Shown here: positions 9,253 to 19,495 of the stretch, piece by piece
How positions within the stretch are numbered: position 1 is the stretch's first letter
Layout: each line of letters starts with the position of its first letter
Assembly: GCA_016234655.1 (NCBI GenBank)
Contig: JACRAU010000027.1
Span: 62,001 to 126,000, forward strand
Direction of reading: 5' to 3'
Source of the DNA: Betaproteobacteria bacterium
GTDB lineage: Bacteria; Pseudomonadota; Gammaproteobacteria; Burkholderiales; Thiobacillaceae
DNA length: 64,000 nt
Made by a program: the position numbers and the translations under genes
Notes under the pieces: generated by a model
Databases searched by the model: none
The model's input: only the letters and a program-made list of their open reading frames with translations
What the model was told of the DNA's origin: nothing

Positions 9253-10661
9253 GCCGGGGCGACGCGCTCAAGGCCTATCTGCGCAATTGCCGCGATGCCG
9301 TGGCGCATGCCGAGTCCTGGCGGGTCGGCGGCCGGCTGACGCGGGTGGCGGGCCTGGTCATGGAGGCGGTCGGCCTCAAGTTGGCGACCGGCGTCGGTTG
9401 CCGGGTCTCCATGCCCGGCGGCGCGCAGGTCGAGGCGGAAGTGGTCGGCTTTTCCGGCGAGCGCCTGTTCCTGATGCCGACCGCCGATGTCCACGGCCTG
9501 ATGCCAGGCGCCACCGTCGAGCCCTATACCGGCGGGCGCATCGATCCGCCCAAGCTATACGCTCCCTATCATCCACGCAATCGCGGGGAAGACCGCATCC
9601 GCCAAGTCGTCGTCGGCCCGGAACTGCTGGGCCGCGTGATCGACGGCGCCGGCCGGCCCTTGGATAGGCTCGGCTCGGTCACCGCGAACCGGCTGGGCCC
9701 GTTATATAGCCGGCCGGTCAACCCGATGGAACGGGAGCCCATCCGCGAGGTGCTGGATGTCGGCGTGCGCGCGATCAACGCCTTGCTCACCGTCGGCCGG
9801 GGCCAGCGTATGGGCTTGTTCGCCGGCAGCGGCGTCGGCAAGTCCATGTTGCTCGGCATGATGGCGCGCTACACCTCGGCCGATGTCGTCGTGGTCGGGC
9901 TGATCGGCGAACGCGGGCGGGAGGTGAAGGAATTCATCGAGAACATCTTGGCCGAAGAGGGCCTGCGCCGGGCGGTGGTCGTCGCCTCGCCGGCCGACTC
10001 GCCGCCCTTGCTGCGCTTGCACGGCGCCGCCTATGCCACGGCGGTGGCGGAATACTTCCGCGACCAGGGCCAGCATGTGCTACTGATCATGGATTCGCTC
10101 ACCCGCTACGCCCAGGCCCAGCGCGAGATCGCCCTGGCGGTGGGCGAGCCGCCGGCGACCAAGGGCTATCCGCCCTCGGTCTTCGCCAAGCTGCCGCAAT
10201 TGGTCGAACGGGCCGGCAACAGCCACGATGGCGGCGGCTCCATCACCGCCTTCTACACCGTGCTGACCGAGGGCGACGACCAGCAAGACCCGATCGCCGA
10301 TGCCGCGCGGGCCATCCTCGACGGCCATATCGTGCTGTCGCGGCACCTGGCCGATCAAGGCCACTACCCGGCGATCGATATCGAGGCCTCGATCTCGCGG
10401 GTGGCCACCGAGTTGCTGAGCCGCAATGAGCTGGATACGGTGCGCCGGTTCAAGGGGCTGTATGCCCGCTACCAGCGCAGCCGCGACCTCATCACCATCG
10501 GTGCCTACACGCGCGGCAACGATGCGCAACTGGACGAGGCGATCGCGCGTTATCCGCGGATGGAGGCCTTTCTGGCCCAGGACTTTCTGGACAAGGAAGA
10601 CTATGCCGCCAGCCGCCTCCAGTTGGAGGCGCTGTTCGACAATATGAACCTGGCGGTCTGA
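9237..10661 (+). CDS. fliI: Flagellum-specific export ATPase FliI
   Basis: 474 residues starting at GTG 9237 inside fliH. F1-type ATPase core with Walker [10 protein letters not shown] (about residue 196), Walker [19 protein letters not shown] and the catalytic Glu region [13 protein letters not shown]; the loop [17 protein letters not shown] is a FliI hallmark. It energises substrate release at the flagellar type III export gate. It is normally followed by fliJ and fliK; here the next gene is on the opposite strand, so the flagellar operon ends abruptly at this point. Confidence 0.96.
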   Translation: MAEEISRGDALKAYLRNCRDAVAHAESWRVGGRLTRVAGLVMEAVGLKLATGVGCRVSMPGGAQVEAEVVGFSGERLFLMPTADVHGLMPGATVEPYTGGRIDPPKLYAPYHPRNRGEDRIRQVVVGPELLGRVIDGAGRPLDRLGSVTANRLGPLYSRPVNPMEREPIREVLDVGVRAINALLTVGRGQRMGLFAGSGVGKSMLLGMMARYTSADVVVVGLIGERGREVKEFIENILAEEGLRRAVVVASPADSPPLLRLHGAAYATAVAEYFRDQGQHVLLIMDSLTRYAQAQREIALAVGEPPATKGYPPSVFAKLPQLVERAGNSHDGGGSITAFYTVLTEGDDQQDPIADAARAILDGHIVLSRHLADQGHYPAIDIEASISRVATELLSRNELDTVRRFKGLYARYQRSRDLITIGAYTRGNDAQLDEAIARYPRMEAFLAQDFLDKEDYAASRLQLEALFDNMNLAV

Positions 10662-10793
10662 TTACTGTTTTTCTTGTGCGTACTTCGACAAGCGGTACCA
10701 GAGGAACAGCCCCATCCCGACGATGAAGCTCAGGGTGAACAAGGCCAGCAGGCCGATATCGGTGGTGAACAGCTCCTTCATCACGGCATCCAT
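10662..10793 (-). CDS. Small single-pass membrane protein, DUF3149-like
   Basis: 43 residues, read MDAVMKELFTTDIGLLALFT followed by LSFIVGMGLFLWYRLSKYAQEKQ. One hydrophobic helix spans about residues 12-33 with a basic C-terminal tail. Length and the pattern (LF-x-(T/S)D-x-G-LL-L, then MG-x-F) fit my memory of the DUF3149 family of tiny proteobacterial membrane proteins; no function is known. The stop codon abuts the fliI stop (convergent). It lies downstream of ccoH on the same strand with a gap of 43 bp. An alternative start is Met5. Confidence 0.7.
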   Translation of the reverse strand: MDAVMKELFTTDIGLLALFTLSFIVGMGLFLWYRLSKYAQEKQ

Positions 10794-10836
10794 ATCCCAG
10801 TCTCCTCATGGTGTTTGCTACACACTGCTAGTTCAA

Positions 10837-11334
10837 TCACGGTCGCAAGGCCAAGCGCTCCGTGAAAGGGCTGCGCCACTCCCCGGTCAGGCGCCAACTG
10901 CGGTCGCTCGGCTCCAGCACGATTTGCCGCATGCCGTCCGGCAAGGTGGGCAATATGGCGTGATAGATGCCGTCCGGCCCGGATTGTAGGTTCAGGGTTT
11001 TGTCCTGTTCGGCCCGGGTCGGATGGATGAGATGGAGTGTCAAGGCTGGCGGCAAGGCATCCAGACGGCCGGCCAGCCTGGCCTGGAGTTGCGTGCCCTG
11101 TGCGCTCAGGTCGGCGCCGATATCCAGCGCCTTGGCCTTGGCGTCCCGATCCAATACCTGGCGGATCGCCAGGCCTTCCTTGTAATAGTCGTCGCTGACC
11201 AGGCTGTCGGCATCCCGGGTCGCCAACCAGATGGTGACGATGCCGCCGACGACGGCCGCCATCGGCAAGGCCATTAGGAACCAGGGCCAGGGTTGGCGCC
11301 ACCAGGGGCTGATGTCTTCGTTGTCGGCCGGCAT
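10837..11334 (-). CDS. ccoH: FixH/CcoH-family protein, cbb3 oxidase assembly
   Basis: 165 residues. One N-terminal membrane segment (about 15-38, WPWFLMALPMAAVVGGIVTIW) is followed by the family signature LVSDDYYKEGLAI and a periplasmic beta-rich domain. FixH/CcoH proteins are required for stable cbb3 oxidase assembly, probably aiding copper delivery or complex stability; the biochemical role is not settled. Directly downstream of ccoG (7 bp gap) in the cco cluster, which supports the assignment. Confidence 0.88.
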   Translation of the reverse strand: MPADNEDISPWWRQPWPWFLMALPMAAVVGGIVTIWLATRDADSLVSDDYYKEGLAIRQVLDRDAKAKALDIGADLSAQGTQLQARLAGRLDALPPALTLHLIHPTRAEQDKTLNLQSGPDGIYHAILPTLPDGMRQIVLEPSDRSWRLTGEWRSPFTERLALRP

Positions 11335-11341
11335 GTGTCTT

Positions 11342-12751
11342 CTATCTCAGGAAACTGGACTTCGCTTCGCGCGCGATTTGCGCGGCGTCTTCCGCGCGCA
11401 CCTCAAAGCGGATCGGCGTGCTGGGGTGATCGAGCCGGATCGGCGACGCGCGCAGGCTGACGCTGATATTGGCGGTACCCAGCCCGGGAATGGCGATGCT
11501 GTCGCCCTCGCCGACCTTCAGGCCGTCGATGCCGCTGGCGGAGATGACATAACGGTGCGCGCGCTGATCCATATTGATGATTTGCAGGCGATAGAGGTTT
11601 TCGATCTGGCCGTCCGCGGTCTCGCGCGACAGCGTGCGGCGGTCGCGGATGACATCCACCCGCAACGGGATGCGCTCGGCCAATGTGTAGAAGAAGACGC
11701 CGACGATGCCGGCCAGCAGCAGGGCATAGACCAGGGTGCGTGGCCGCAGGCTATGGCGCCAGATGTCGCTATCGGCATATTTGCCCTCGATGGCGTTCTC
11801 GGTGGAATAGCGGATCAGGCCCTTGGGCTGCCCCACCTTTTCCATGACCCGGTCGCAGGCGTCGATGCAAGCGGCGCAGCCTATGCACATGTATTGCAGC
11901 CCGTTGCGGATGTCGATGCCGGTGGGGCAGACCTGCACGCAGATGTTGCAGTCGACGCAACTGCCCAGGCCGGTCGCCTCAAGCCCTTTCTTGCGCGCGC
12001 CGCGCGGTTCGCCGCGCTTGTAATCGTAGGTGATGACCAGGGTGTCGGGATCGAACATCACGCTCTGGAAGCGCGCGTAAGGGCACATGTATTTGCAGAC
12101 CTGCTCGCGCATGAAACCGGCGAAGCCCCAGGTGGAGAAGCCGTAGAACAAAATCCAGAAGGTCTCCCACGGCCCGAGTTGCCATTGCGCCACTTCGGCC
12201 GCCAAGGTCTCGATCGGCGTGAAATAGCCGACGAAGGTGAAGCCGGTCCACAAGGCCAGCGCGGCCCAGAGCAGGTGCTTGCCGCCACGGCGCAAGAGCT
12301 TTTGCGCGTTCCATGGCATGGTCTCCAGCTTCTTGCGCTGGATATGGTTGCCCTCGCAGGCCTGCTCGATCCACATGAAAAGTTCGGTGTAGACCGTCTG
12401 CGGGCAGGCATAGCCGCACCACAGGCGGCCGGCCACCGCGGTGAACAGGAAGAGGCCCAGTGCCGAGATGATGAGCAGACCGGCCAGCCAGATGAAGTCT
12501 TGCGGCCACAGCACCAGATCGAACAGGTAGAACTTGCGATGGACCAGGTCGAACAGCACGGCTTGGCGTTCGCGCCACTCCAGCCAGGGCAGGCCGTAGT
12601 AGAGCAGTTGCGTGATCAGTACCAGGGCGATGCGCCAGTTGGCGAACCAGCCGCTCACCGAGCGGGGGTGTATCTTCTCCCGCACCTCATAGAGCTTCTG
12701 TTCCATCTCGTGCTTGGGGGCGGTGTCGTCCGGACCTGGCGCCTGTGCCAT
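11342..12751 (-). CDS. ccoG: Cytochrome cbb3 oxidase accessory protein CcoG (FixG/RdxA)
   Basis: 469 residues. Several membrane segments lie in the first 220 residues (for example near 40-60, 85-108 and 160-180), with membrane-proximal CGYACPQ and KYMCPYARFQ motifs. A dicluster ferredoxin domain follows (CVDCNICVQVCPTGIDIR, CIGCAACIDACD), then a further membrane helix near 330 and a C-terminal Ig-like periplasmic domain. CcoG is thought to act as a cupric reductase supplying Cu(I) for the cbb3 active site. Lies between ccoP and ccoH on the minus strand. Confidence 0.94.
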   Translation of the reverse strand: MAQAPGPDDTAPKHEMEQKLYEVREKIHPRSVSGWFANWRIALVLITQLLYYGLPWLEWRERQAVLFDLVHRKFYLFDLVLWPQDFIWLAGLLIISALGLFLFTAVAGRLWCGYACPQTVYTELFMWIEQACEGNHIQRKKLETMPWNAQKLLRRGGKHLLWAALALWTGFTFVGYFTPIETLAAEVAQWQLGPWETFWILFYGFSTWGFAGFMREQVCKYMCPYARFQSVMFDPDTLVITYDYKRGEPRGARKKGLEATGLGSCVDCNICVQVCPTGIDIRNGLQYMCIGCAACIDACDRVMEKVGQPKGLIRYSTENAIEGKYADSDIWRHSLRPRTLVYALLLAGIVGVFFYTLAERIPLRVDVIRDRRTLSRETADGQIENLYRLQIINMDQRAHRYVISASGIDGLKVGEGDSIAIPGLGTANISVSLRASPIRLDHPSTPIRFEVRAEDAAQIAREAKSSFLR

Positions 12752-12820
12752 CTACTGGGTTTCCTCTATATCGGTGGCTGGTGGCCAGCTCTTCGAATGA
12801 ACGCAAGGCGGGAAGTGGGT

Positions 12821-12846
12821 GCGTGGCCGGCCAATGCCGGCCACGC
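12821..12846. other. 11-bp perfect hairpin between ccoP and ccoG
   Basis: Arms GCGTGGCCGGC (12821-12831) and GCCGGCCACGC (12836-12846) around a CAAT loop. No T-run follows on the minus strand, so it is not a classic terminator; an mRNA-stabilising or partial-termination element between the structural (ccoNOQP) and assembly (ccoGH) genes is plausible. Confidence 0.6.
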
Positions 12847-12853
12847 CACGCGT

Positions 12854-13786
12854 TTACCGGTTTCCTTGCGACAGCGACAGGACGTAGGCGGCCAGCAGGT
12901 GCACCTTGGCCTCGCCCAGGTATTCGAGCTGCGCCGGCATGCTGCCTTTGCGGCCCTTCATGACGGCCTCCATGATGCCGGCCTCGGTACCGCTATAGAG
13001 CCAGGCCTTGTCGGTCAGGTCGGGCGCCGAGATCGCCAGGTTGCCCTTGCCGTTCTCGCCGTGGCAGCCGGCGCAGGCCGCCCATTTCGTCTGGCCCTCG
13101 GCGGCCAGGCCGGCGTTGTGCGGTAGGCCGCTCAGGGACAACACATAGTTGGCCAGCGCCTTGGCCCCGGCCTCGCCGCCGACGGCATCCTTCATCGCCG
13201 GCATCTCGCCGACGCGGCCATAGGCGATGCTGGACTTGATCGCATCGGGCTCGCCGTTGCCGAACAGCCATTCCTTGTCGGTCAGGTCGGGGAATAGGCG
13301 CGAGCCCTTGGCGCCCTTGCCGTCGGTACCGTGGCAGGTCGAGCAATAAGACAGGAACAGGCGTTGGCCGGTCTCGCGGATCTGGGGGTCGGCTGCGACC
13401 ACGCGCAGGTCCTTCGCCAGCAGGGGCTGGAATTGCGCGTTGAACTGGGCGTCGACGCGCGCCTTCTCCTGGCTGTAGGCATCGGCCGAGGACCAGTTCC
13501 AGGTGCCCTCGAATTTACCCAGGCCCGGATAGAGCACCAGATAGGCGATGCTGAAGAAGATCAGGAGATAGAACAGATATAGCCACCAGCGCGGCAGCGG
13601 GTTGTTCAGTTCCTTGAGATCGCCGTCCCAGGTCGGCTCCATGAGTTCCGCTTGTTCGCCGGTGCCGAGCCTGCGCGTGGTCTGGCTTTTCAGAAACCAG
13701 ATCATGCCGATGATGGCAACGACGGTGGCGGCGGCAATGTAGTAATGCCAGAAGCCGCCGATGAAATCAGCCATGCCGTAGTTCAT
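12854..13786 (-). CDS. ccoP: cbb3 cytochrome c oxidase diheme subunit CcoP
   Basis: 310 residues. Two N-terminal membrane segments (about 10-32 and 65-88) are followed by two cytochrome c domains with heme motifs YCSTCHG (about residue 145) and ACAGCHG (about residue 235), and downstream methionine ligands in MPAM and MPAQ. CcoP passes electrons from soluble or membrane cytochrome c to CcoO and CcoN. The two-helix form is longer than some. Its start overlaps the ccoQ stop (ATGA). Confidence 0.95.
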   Translation of the reverse strand: MNYGMADFIGGFWHYYIAAATVVAIIGMIWFLKSQTTRRLGTGEQAELMEPTWDGDLKELNNPLPRWWLYLFYLLIFFSIAYLVLYPGLGKFEGTWNWSSADAYSQEKARVDAQFNAQFQPLLAKDLRVVAADPQIRETGQRLFLSYCSTCHGTDGKGAKGSRLFPDLTDKEWLFGNGEPDAIKSSIAYGRVGEMPAMKDAVGGEAGAKALANYVLSLSGLPHNAGLAAEGQTKWAACAGCHGENGKGNLAISAPDLTDKAWLYSGTEAGIMEAVMKGRKGSMPAQLEYLGEAKVHLLAAYVLSLSQGNR

Positions 13787-13959
13787 TGCAATTTCTCCTC
13801 AGAATGGGCCTGGTCGCCGCGTCCGTCCTCCTCGAACGGCAGGCGGGCCGCCGCGTCGTACTTCGCGCGGTTGTCCTTGTGGTAGGCCCACCAGACAATG
13901 CCGACGAAGAGCAGGAAAAAGAGGACGGTCACGACGGAACCGATCAGGCCCGAGTCCAT
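13783..13959 (-). CDS. ccoQ: cbb3 oxidase small subunit CcoQ
   Basis: 58 residues, beginning MDSGLIGSVVTVLFFLLFVG: a single membrane helix (about 5-25), then IVWWAYHKDNRAKYDAAARLPF and an acidic tail. The membrane helix followed by (W/A)Y-x-x-x-(R/N)-(K/R)-x-x-(Y/F)-(D/E) and LPF is the CcoQ pattern. CcoQ stabilises the CcoNOP core. Stop codon overlaps ccoP; the start is 2 bp after the ccoO stop. Confidence 0.88.
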   Translation of the reverse strand: MDSGLIGSVVTVLFFLLFVGIVWWAYHKDNRAKYDAAARLPFEEDGRGDQAHSEEKLQ

Positions 13960-13961
13960 GT

Positions 13962-14576
13962 TCAGTTGGCCTTGGGTGCGTGGATGCCGAGCGACTGCAA
14001 GTACGCGATCAGCGCATCCATCTCGGTCTTGCCTTTCAGCATCTCCGGCGCTTGGGCGATCTCGTCATCCGTATAGGGATGCCCGGCCCAGTCCTTGAGC
14101 ACGCGCATCTTCTTCTGGATGGTGCCGTCGTCCGCCGGCGATTCGGCCAGCCAAGGGTAGGACGGCATGTTCGATTCCGGCACCACATCGCGCGGGTTCA
14201 AGAGGTGCACGTAATGCCATTCGTCGGAATAGCGGCCGCCCACGCGATGCAGATCCGGGCCGGTGCGCTTGGAACCCCACATGAAGGGCCGGTCGTAGAT
14301 GAACTCGCCCGCCACCGAATAGTGGCCGTAGCGCTCGGTCTCGGCGCGGAACGGCCGGATCATCTGCGAATGGCAGGTGTGGCAGCCATCGCGGATGTAG
14401 ATGTCGCGGCCGGTGAGCTCCAGGGCGCTATACGGCTTGAGCCCCGGCACCGCCTCGGTGGTGGATTTCTGGAAATACAAGGGCACGATCTGGATCAGGC
14501 CGCCGACGCTGATCAGCAGCAAGGTCATGACGATGATCAAGCCGATGTTCTTCTCGATAGTCTTGTGCGCAATCAT
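13962..14576 (-). CDS. ccoO: cbb3 cytochrome c oxidase monoheme subunit CcoO
   Basis: 204 residues from ATG 14576 ([13 protein letters not shown]), preferred over an upstream in-frame start because it follows a purine-rich site and matches CcoO N-termini. One membrane anchor (about 10-32), then a cytochrome c domain with heme motif [13 protein letters not shown] (about residue 64) and distal Met in [10 protein letters not shown]. Transfers electrons from CcoP to the binuclear centre in CcoN. Starts 13 bp after the ccoN stop. Confidence 0.95.
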   Translation of the reverse strand: MIAHKTIEKNIGLIIVMTLLLISVGGLIQIVPLYFQKSTTEAVPGLKPYSALELTGRDIYIRDGCHTCHSQMIRPFRAETERYGHYSVAGEFIYDRPFMWGSKRTGPDLHRVGGRYSDEWHYVHLLNPRDVVPESNMPSYPWLAESPADDGTIQKKMRVLKDWAGHPYTDDEIAQAPEMLKGKTEMDALIAYLQSLGIHAPKAN

Positions 14577-14589
14577 TTCGCGTGTCTCC

Positions 14590-16023
14590 TTATGCCTGAA
14601 CCGCTTCGGGGATGCGGGCATCGTTGACCGCCTTGCCGGCGCTCACTGTCTTCCACACGTTCCAGGCCATCAGCAACATGCCCGTGAAGAACATGAGGCC
14701 CCCCAACAGACGGATGTAGTAGAAGGGGTACATGGTCACCACCGATTGGACGAAGCTGTAGGTCAAGGTGCCGTCGTCGTTGGTCGCGCGCCACATCAGG
14801 CCTTGCGCCACGCCGGCAATCCACATCGAGGCGATATAGAGCACGACGCCGATGGTGGAGATCCAGAAGTGGGTGTTGATCAGCTTCACGCTGTGCATTT
14901 CCTCGCGGCCGAACAGGCGCGGAATCAGGTAATACATGCAGCCGATGGTGATCATCGCCACCCAGCCGAGCGAGCCGGAGTGCACGTGCGCGATGTTCCA
15001 CTCGGTGTAATGGGACAGGGCGTTTACCGTCTTCACCGACATCATCGGGCCCTCGAAGGTCGACATGCCGTAGAACGACAGGGCGGTGACCATGAACTTC
15101 AGGATCGGGTCGGTGCGCAGCTTATGCCAGGCGCCGGACAGGGTCATGATGCCGTTGATCATGCCGCCCCAGGAGGGCGCGATCAGCATGACCGAGAAGA
15201 TCATGCCCAGGCTTTGGGCCCAATCGGGCAGGGCGGTATAGAGCAGATGGTGCGGACCGGCCCACATGTATAGGAAGGACAGCGACCAGAAGTGCACGAT
15301 CGACAAGCGGTAGGAGTAGATCGGGCGGCCGGCCTGCTTGGGGATGAAGTAATACATCATGCCGAGGAAGGCCGTGGTCAGGAAGAAGCCCACCGCGTTG
15401 TGGGCATACCACCACTGAACCATGGCATCCTGCACGCCGGCATAGGCCGAGTAGGACTTGGTCAGGGTGATCGGCAGCTCGATGCTGTTGGTGATGTGCA
15501 GCACCGCGATGGTGACGATGTAGGCGCCGAAGAACCAGTTCGACACATAGATGTGCTGGGTCTTGCGCTTCATCACCGTGCCGAAGAACAGGATGGCATA
15601 GGCCACCCAGACCACCGCGATCAGGATGTCGATCGGCCATTCCAGTTCGGCGTATTCCTTCGCGCTGGTCAGGCCCATGGGCAGGGTGAGCGCCGCCAGC
15701 ACGATGACCAACTGCCAGGCCCAGAACACGAAGCTGGCCAGGCCGTCGGACAGCAGCCGGGTCTGGCAGGTGCGCTGCACGATGAACAGCGAGGCGGCGA
15801 ACAGGGCCGAGCCGCCGAAGGCGAAGATCACCGCGTTGGTGTGCAGCGGGCGGATGCGGCCGTAGGAGAGGTAGGGGGCGAGCGGCCCGAGCGAATCGGT
15901 GAGATTGGGCCAGATCAACTGAGCCGAAAGAATGACGCCGACCAACATCCCGACAATGCCCCAGACCACGGTCATGATGGCGAATTGTCGGACGACCTTA
16001 TAGTTGTATGTTGCTGCTTCCAT
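14590..16023 (-). CDS. ccoN: cbb3 cytochrome c oxidase catalytic subunit CcoN
   Basis: 477 residues, a twelve-helix heme-copper oxidase subunit I of the C family. Visible ligands: the low-spin heme His in [14 protein letters not shown], the CuB/cross-link region [23 protein letters not shown], the CuB histidines in [13 protein letters not shown], and the heme ligands in [17 protein letters not shown]. It reduces O2 to water at high affinity while pumping protons. A strong GGAGG ribosome site precedes ATG 16023, and a sigma-70-like promoter lies at 16064-16092. Confidence 0.97.
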   Translation of the reverse strand: MEAATYNYKVVRQFAIMTVVWGIVGMLVGVILSAQLIWPNLTDSLGPLAPYLSYGRIRPLHTNAVIFAFGGSALFAASLFIVQRTCQTRLLSDGLASFVFWAWQLVIVLAALTLPMGLTSAKEYAELEWPIDILIAVVWVAYAILFFGTVMKRKTQHIYVSNWFFGAYIVTIAVLHITNSIELPITLTKSYSAYAGVQDAMVQWWYAHNAVGFFLTTAFLGMMYYFIPKQAGRPIYSYRLSIVHFWSLSFLYMWAGPHHLLYTALPDWAQSLGMIFSVMLIAPSWGGMINGIMTLSGAWHKLRTDPILKFMVTALSFYGMSTFEGPMMSVKTVNALSHYTEWNIAHVHSGSLGWVAMITIGCMYYLIPRLFGREEMHSVKLINTHFWISTIGVVLYIASMWIAGVAQGLMWRATNDDGTLTYSFVQSVVTMYPFYYIRLLGGLMFFTGMLLMAWNVWKTVSAGKAVNDARIPEAVQA

Positions 16024-16063
16024 ACAGGCCTCCTTCGCGAGTGCTGTTAATTACGACATGCGA

Positions 16064-16092
16064 ATCCTAATATTCTGTATTTGGGGTGTCAA
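16064..16092 (-). promoter_or_regulatory. Sigma-70-like promoter for ccoNOQP
   Basis: On the minus strand TTGACA (16092-16087) and TAGGAT (16069-16064) are separated by exactly 17 bp, about 41 bp upstream of the ccoN ATG. The -35 box is a perfect match; the -10 matches 4 of 6. It overlaps the last codons of ccoS. No FNR box (TTGAT-N4-ATCAA) was seen next to it, although oxygen control would be expected for cbb3. Confidence 0.6.
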
Positions 16093-16265
16093 CGGGGCGA
16101 ATTGCCCATATCCGGCGGCGGCATGTCGTCGTCGTCCATCAGGATGCGATGGGCGGGGCCCTCCATATCCTCGAATTGCCCGCTTTTTACCGCCCAAATC
16201 AGGCCGACGGCGATGACGCCGGCAAAGACCAGGCTAAGGGGGATCAGCAGATAAAGGATGTCCAT
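16089..16265 (-). CDS. ccoS: cbb3 oxidase maturation protein CcoS
   Basis: 58 residues starting MDILYLLIPLSLVFAGVIAV, continuing GLIWAVKSGQFEDMEGPAHR and ending in an acidic DDDD and Pro-rich tail. The IP(L/V)S..L.....(F/W)AV.SGQF.D..GP..R(I/M)L.D pattern is diagnostic of CcoS, which is needed for insertion of cofactors (heme b/CuB) into cbb3. Lies 48 bp downstream of ccoI and just upstream of ccoN on the same strand. Its stop overlaps the ccoN promoter. Confidence 0.9.
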   Translation of the reverse strand: MDILYLLIPLSLVFAGVIAVGLIWAVKSGQFEDMEGPAHRILMDDDDMPPPDMGNSPR

Positions 16266-16313
16266 GTGTTGCAGCAGATTAGTACGTTGCGCCTGCCCGC
16301 GCCACCGATAATT

Positions 16314-18737
16314 TCAGCGCAGCCGGTTCAAGCGCATGGCGTTGAGCACGACCAGCAAGGAACTGGCCGACATGCCGATGCCGGCCAGCCAGGGCGTGAC
16401 ATGGCCCAGGGCGGCGGCCGGGATGGCGACGAAGTTGTACAGCGCCGACCAGGCCAGGTTCTGCCGGATGATCACCCGCGTCTTGCGCGCCAGGCGCACG
16501 CCGTCGGCCAGCCGCGCCAGCTCGCTCGACAGCAGCACCATGTCGGCGGCGGCCTGGGCCGCCTCGGCGCCCTGGTCGATCGCGATCGAGACCTGGGCCT
16601 GGGCCAGCACCGGCGCGTCGTTCACGCCGTCGCCGGTCATCGCGACGATGGCGCCTTGCCGCTGCATCGCGCGCACCGCCTCCAGCTTGTCGGCCGGCAA
16701 CATGCCGCCGCGCGCATCGGCGATGCCGAGCAGTTGCCCCATGCGGGCCACGTTCTCCGGCCGGTCGCCGGAATAGATATGCAGGCGGATACCCAAGGCG
16801 TCGAGTTGCGCGATCAACTCGCGCGCTTGCGGGCGCAGCTCGTCGCCCAGTTCGAACCAGGCCAGCACGCCCTCTGCATCGGCCAGTGCGATCAGCGTGC
16901 CGTTGCCGGCAGGCGGTTCGGCGCCCGGCGCGGCGAAAGCGGGCGCGCCGAGCCGGTAGTGTTGGCCGGCGACGCGGCCTTGGATGCCTTGCCCCGCAGT
17001 GTAGACAATCGCCTCCGCCTGTTTTGCATGCGCACCCGCCGCCGCGCGGATCGCATGCGCAACGGGGTGGGTGGCGCCTTGTTCCAAGGCGGCGGCGATG
17101 GCCAAGGCCTCGGCCGCGTCGCCGCGCAGCGGGTGCGTCGCCAGCAGCCGGAAGCGGCCGGTGGTGAGCGTGCCGGTCTTGTCGAACACGAAGTCGGTGG
17201 CGCGGGCCAGGGTCTCCAGCGCATGGCCGCGCGTGGATAGCAGCCCCAGGCGGGTGAGCCGGCCCAGGGCCACGGTCAGCGCGGCCGGGGTGGCCAGGGC
17301 CAAGGCGCAGGGGCAGGTGATGACCAGGATCGACACCGTGATCCAGAACGCGCGGCCGGGGTCGACGACATACCAGGCGGCGGCCACGCCCACCGAGATG
17401 AGCAATATCGCTAGCACGAACCAATGCGCCACCCGGTCGGCGGCCAGGGCCAGCCTGGGTTTCTCGGCCAAGGCGCGGTCGAGCAGGCGCACGATGCCGG
17501 AGAGCACGGTATCGGCGCCGACCTTGTCGACCTGCACGACCAGGGGGCTGTCCAAGTTGAGGCTGCCGCCGATCACCGAGGCCCCGGCCTGTTTCGGCAA
17601 GGGCGTCGATTCGCCGGTGAGCAGCGCTTCATCCACGCTGGAGGCGCCTTCCGCCACCCGGCCATCGGCCGGGAAGCTCTCGCCCGGGCCGACCAGCACA
17701 TGGTCGCCGGGGCTCAGCTTGGCGGCGGCCACCGTCTCCTCGGCGCGGTCGGCCGGATACGCCGGCAGCCGGCGCGCGGCGGCCGGGATCAACTTGATCA
17801 GGGTCTCGGCCGCCTCGGCCGATTTCTTGCGCGCGCTCATCTCCAGGAAGCGGCCGGTCAGCAGGAAGAACACGAACATCGTGACCGAATCGAAATAGAC
17901 CTCGCCCGAGCGGCTCAGCACGGCCCAGACGCTGGCGAAGTAGGCCGAACCGATGCCCAGCGCGACCGGCACGTCCATGCCCAGGCGCCTGAGCCTGAGG
18001 TCGCGCATGGCGGCCTGGAAGAAGGGCCAGGCCGAATAGAACATCACCGGCGTGGTCAGCAGCAGGCCGGCGAAGCGCATCAATTGCCGAATGTCGTCGG
18101 TCATCGTGTTGGCATCGGCCAGATAGACCGGGATCGCATACATCATCACCTGCATCATGCCCAGGCCGGCGATGGCCAGGCGGCGGATCGCGAGATTGCG
18201 CTCCTTGCGGTACAGCTCTTCCTGGCGGGCGGTGTCGAAGGGGTGGGCGAGATAGCCGATCTCCCGCACCGCATGCAGGATTTGCGACAGCTTCACCCGG
18301 CTGTCGTCCCAGCGCACCCGCGCCCGGTGGGTCGAGAAATTGATGTCGGCCGACAGCACGCCGGGCAGTTGCCGCAGGTGGCGCTCGTTCAGCCAGATGC
18401 AGGCGGCGCAGACGATGCCCTCCAAAATCAGGCTGGCCTCGCGCGCCTCGCCGTCTTCCTTGACGAAACTCGCCTGCACCTCGGGCAGGTCGTAGAGCGC
18501 GAGCTTCTTCGCTTCCTCCATCGCCGCCGTCGCGGTGGGCGGATATTCGGTGCGCAGCCGGTAATAATCGGCTTGGCCGGCGTCGACGATGGTTTGGGCC
18601 ACGGCCTGGCAGCCCCGGCAACAGGCGGGGTGGGGGCGACCGTCCAGCCGGATGGGGTAGTCGAAGCCGGCGGGCACGGCCTCGCCGCAATGGAAGCAGC
18701 GGGACGGGTCGGCGAGGGTGGGGGTGGCGGCGTTCAT
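16314..18737 (-). CDS. ccoI: Copper-exporting P-type ATPase for cbb3 assembly (CcoI/FixI)
   Basis: 807 residues. N-terminal zinc-ribbon-like segment [11 protein letters not shown] (residues about 14-24) and CCRGCQAV; heavy-metal-associated domain with CAACIW (about 112-117); eight predicted membrane helices with the ion motif [14 protein letters not shown]; phosphorylation motif DKTGTLTTG; hinge [13 protein letters not shown]. The CFHC-type N-terminus and CAAC HMA motif are typical of CcoI, which exports Cu(I) for CuB insertion rather than for detoxification. Sits directly upstream of ccoS. Confidence 0.94.
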   Translation of the reverse strand: MNAATPTLADPSRCFHCGEAVPAGFDYPIRLDGRPHPACCRGCQAVAQTIVDAGQADYYRLRTEYPPTATAAMEEAKKLALYDLPEVQASFVKEDGEAREASLILEGIVCAACIWLNERHLRQLPGVLSADINFSTHRARVRWDDSRVKLSQILHAVREIGYLAHPFDTARQEELYRKERNLAIRRLAIAGLGMMQVMMYAIPVYLADANTMTDDIRQLMRFAGLLLTTPVMFYSAWPFFQAAMRDLRLRRLGMDVPVALGIGSAYFASVWAVLSRSGEVYFDSVTMFVFFLLTGRFLEMSARKKSAEAAETLIKLIPAAARRLPAYPADRAEETVAAAKLSPGDHVLVGPGESFPADGRVAEGASSVDEALLTGESTPLPKQAGASVIGGSLNLDSPLVVQVDKVGADTVLSGIVRLLDRALAEKPRLALAADRVAHWFVLAILLISVGVAAAWYVVDPGRAFWITVSILVITCPCALALATPAALTVALGRLTRLGLLSTRGHALETLARATDFVFDKTGTLTTGRFRLLATHPLRGDAAEALAIAAALEQGATHPVAHAIRAAAGAHAKQAEAIVYTAGQGIQGRVAGQHYRLGAPAFAAPGAEPPAGNGTLIALADAEGVLAWFELGDELRPQARELIAQLDALGIRLHIYSGDRPENVARMGQLLGIADARGGMLPADKLEAVRAMQRQGAIVAMTGDGVNDAPVLAQAQVSIAIDQGAEAAQAAADMVLLSSELARLADGVRLARKTRVIIRQNLAWSALYNFVAIPAAALGHVTPWLAGIGMSASSLLVVLNAMRLNRLR

Positions 18738-18781
18738 GGAAGGCGGCCATTCTACCGGATGCCACTCGTTACAATATCGGC

Positions 18782-19495
18782 ATGATCCCCTGGATTGCCG
18801 GCGCCACGCCGTTCCCGCCCGTCGAGGCCGCCTTGCGCGAGCCGGACGGCCTGCTCGCCGCCGGCGGCGACCTGTCGCTCGAACGACTGCTCGATGCCTA
18901 TGGCCATGGCATCTTCCCCTGGTTCGGCCCGGGCGAGCCCATCCTGTGGTGGTCGCCCGACCCGCGCATGGTGCTGCTGCCCGAGCAATTCAAGATTTCC
19001 CATTCCCTGGCGAAAAGATTGAAGCGGCCGGATTACGAGATTCGGGTGGACACCGCCTTCGCCGAGGTCATGCGCCTGTGCGCCGAGCCGCGAGAAGGCC
19101 AGGCCGGCAGCTGGATCGTGCCGGCCATGCAGGCCGCGTATCGGCGGCTGTACGAGGCGGGCCATGCCCATTCGGTGGAGACCTGGCAGGACGGCAAACT
19201 GGTCGGCGGCCTCTATGGCGTGGCCTTGGGCCAGGCCTTCTTCGGCGAGTCGATGTTCACGCGGGTGGCCGACGGCTCGAAGCTGGCCCTGGCGCACCTG
19301 GTGCGGCAGTTGCAGCGCTGGGGCTTCGGCCTGATCGATTGCCAGATGGTGACCGCGCATCTGGCCTCGCTTGGCGCGCGGCCGCTGCCGCGCGCCGAAT
19401 TTCAGGCTAGGCTGAATACATTGTCGGCTCGGCCCGGCCGCATCGGAAAATGGGATTTCGATCATGACCTCTTTGCGCGAACTGCCCATCCATAG
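18782..19495 (+). CDS. aat: Leucyl/phenylalanyl-tRNA--protein transferase
   Basis: 237 residues. Signature segments: [59 protein letters not shown] and [19 protein letters not shown]. The enzyme adds Leu or Phe to N-terminal Lys/Arg of proteins, marking them for ClpAP. It overlaps the next gene, a second N-end rule transferase, by 32 bp. A TACAAT box 7 bp before the ATG would put the transcript start at or next to the initiation codon, so the mRNA may be leaderless. Confidence 0.96.
   Translation: MIPWIAGATPFPPVEAALREPDGLLAAGGDLSLERLLDAYGHGIFPWFGPGEPILWWSPDPRMVLLPEQFKISHSLAKRLKRPDYEIRVDTAFAEVMRLCAEPREGQAGSWIVPAMQAAYRRLYEAGHAHSVETWQDGKLVGGLYGVALGQAFFGESMFTRVADGSKLALAHLVRQLQRWGFGLIDCQMVTAHLASLGARPLPRAEFQARLNTLSARPGRIGKWDFDHDLFARTAHP

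Noticed and set aside
11231-13126. 631-residue plus-strand ORF opposite ccoG and ccoP
   Set aside because: Antisense shadow; the minus strand carries complete ccoG and ccoP.
16021-16093. FNR box at the ccoN promoter
   Set aside because: No TTGAT-N4-ATCAA-like match; TTGACA fits a -35 hexamer with the 17-bp spaced TAGGAT instead.
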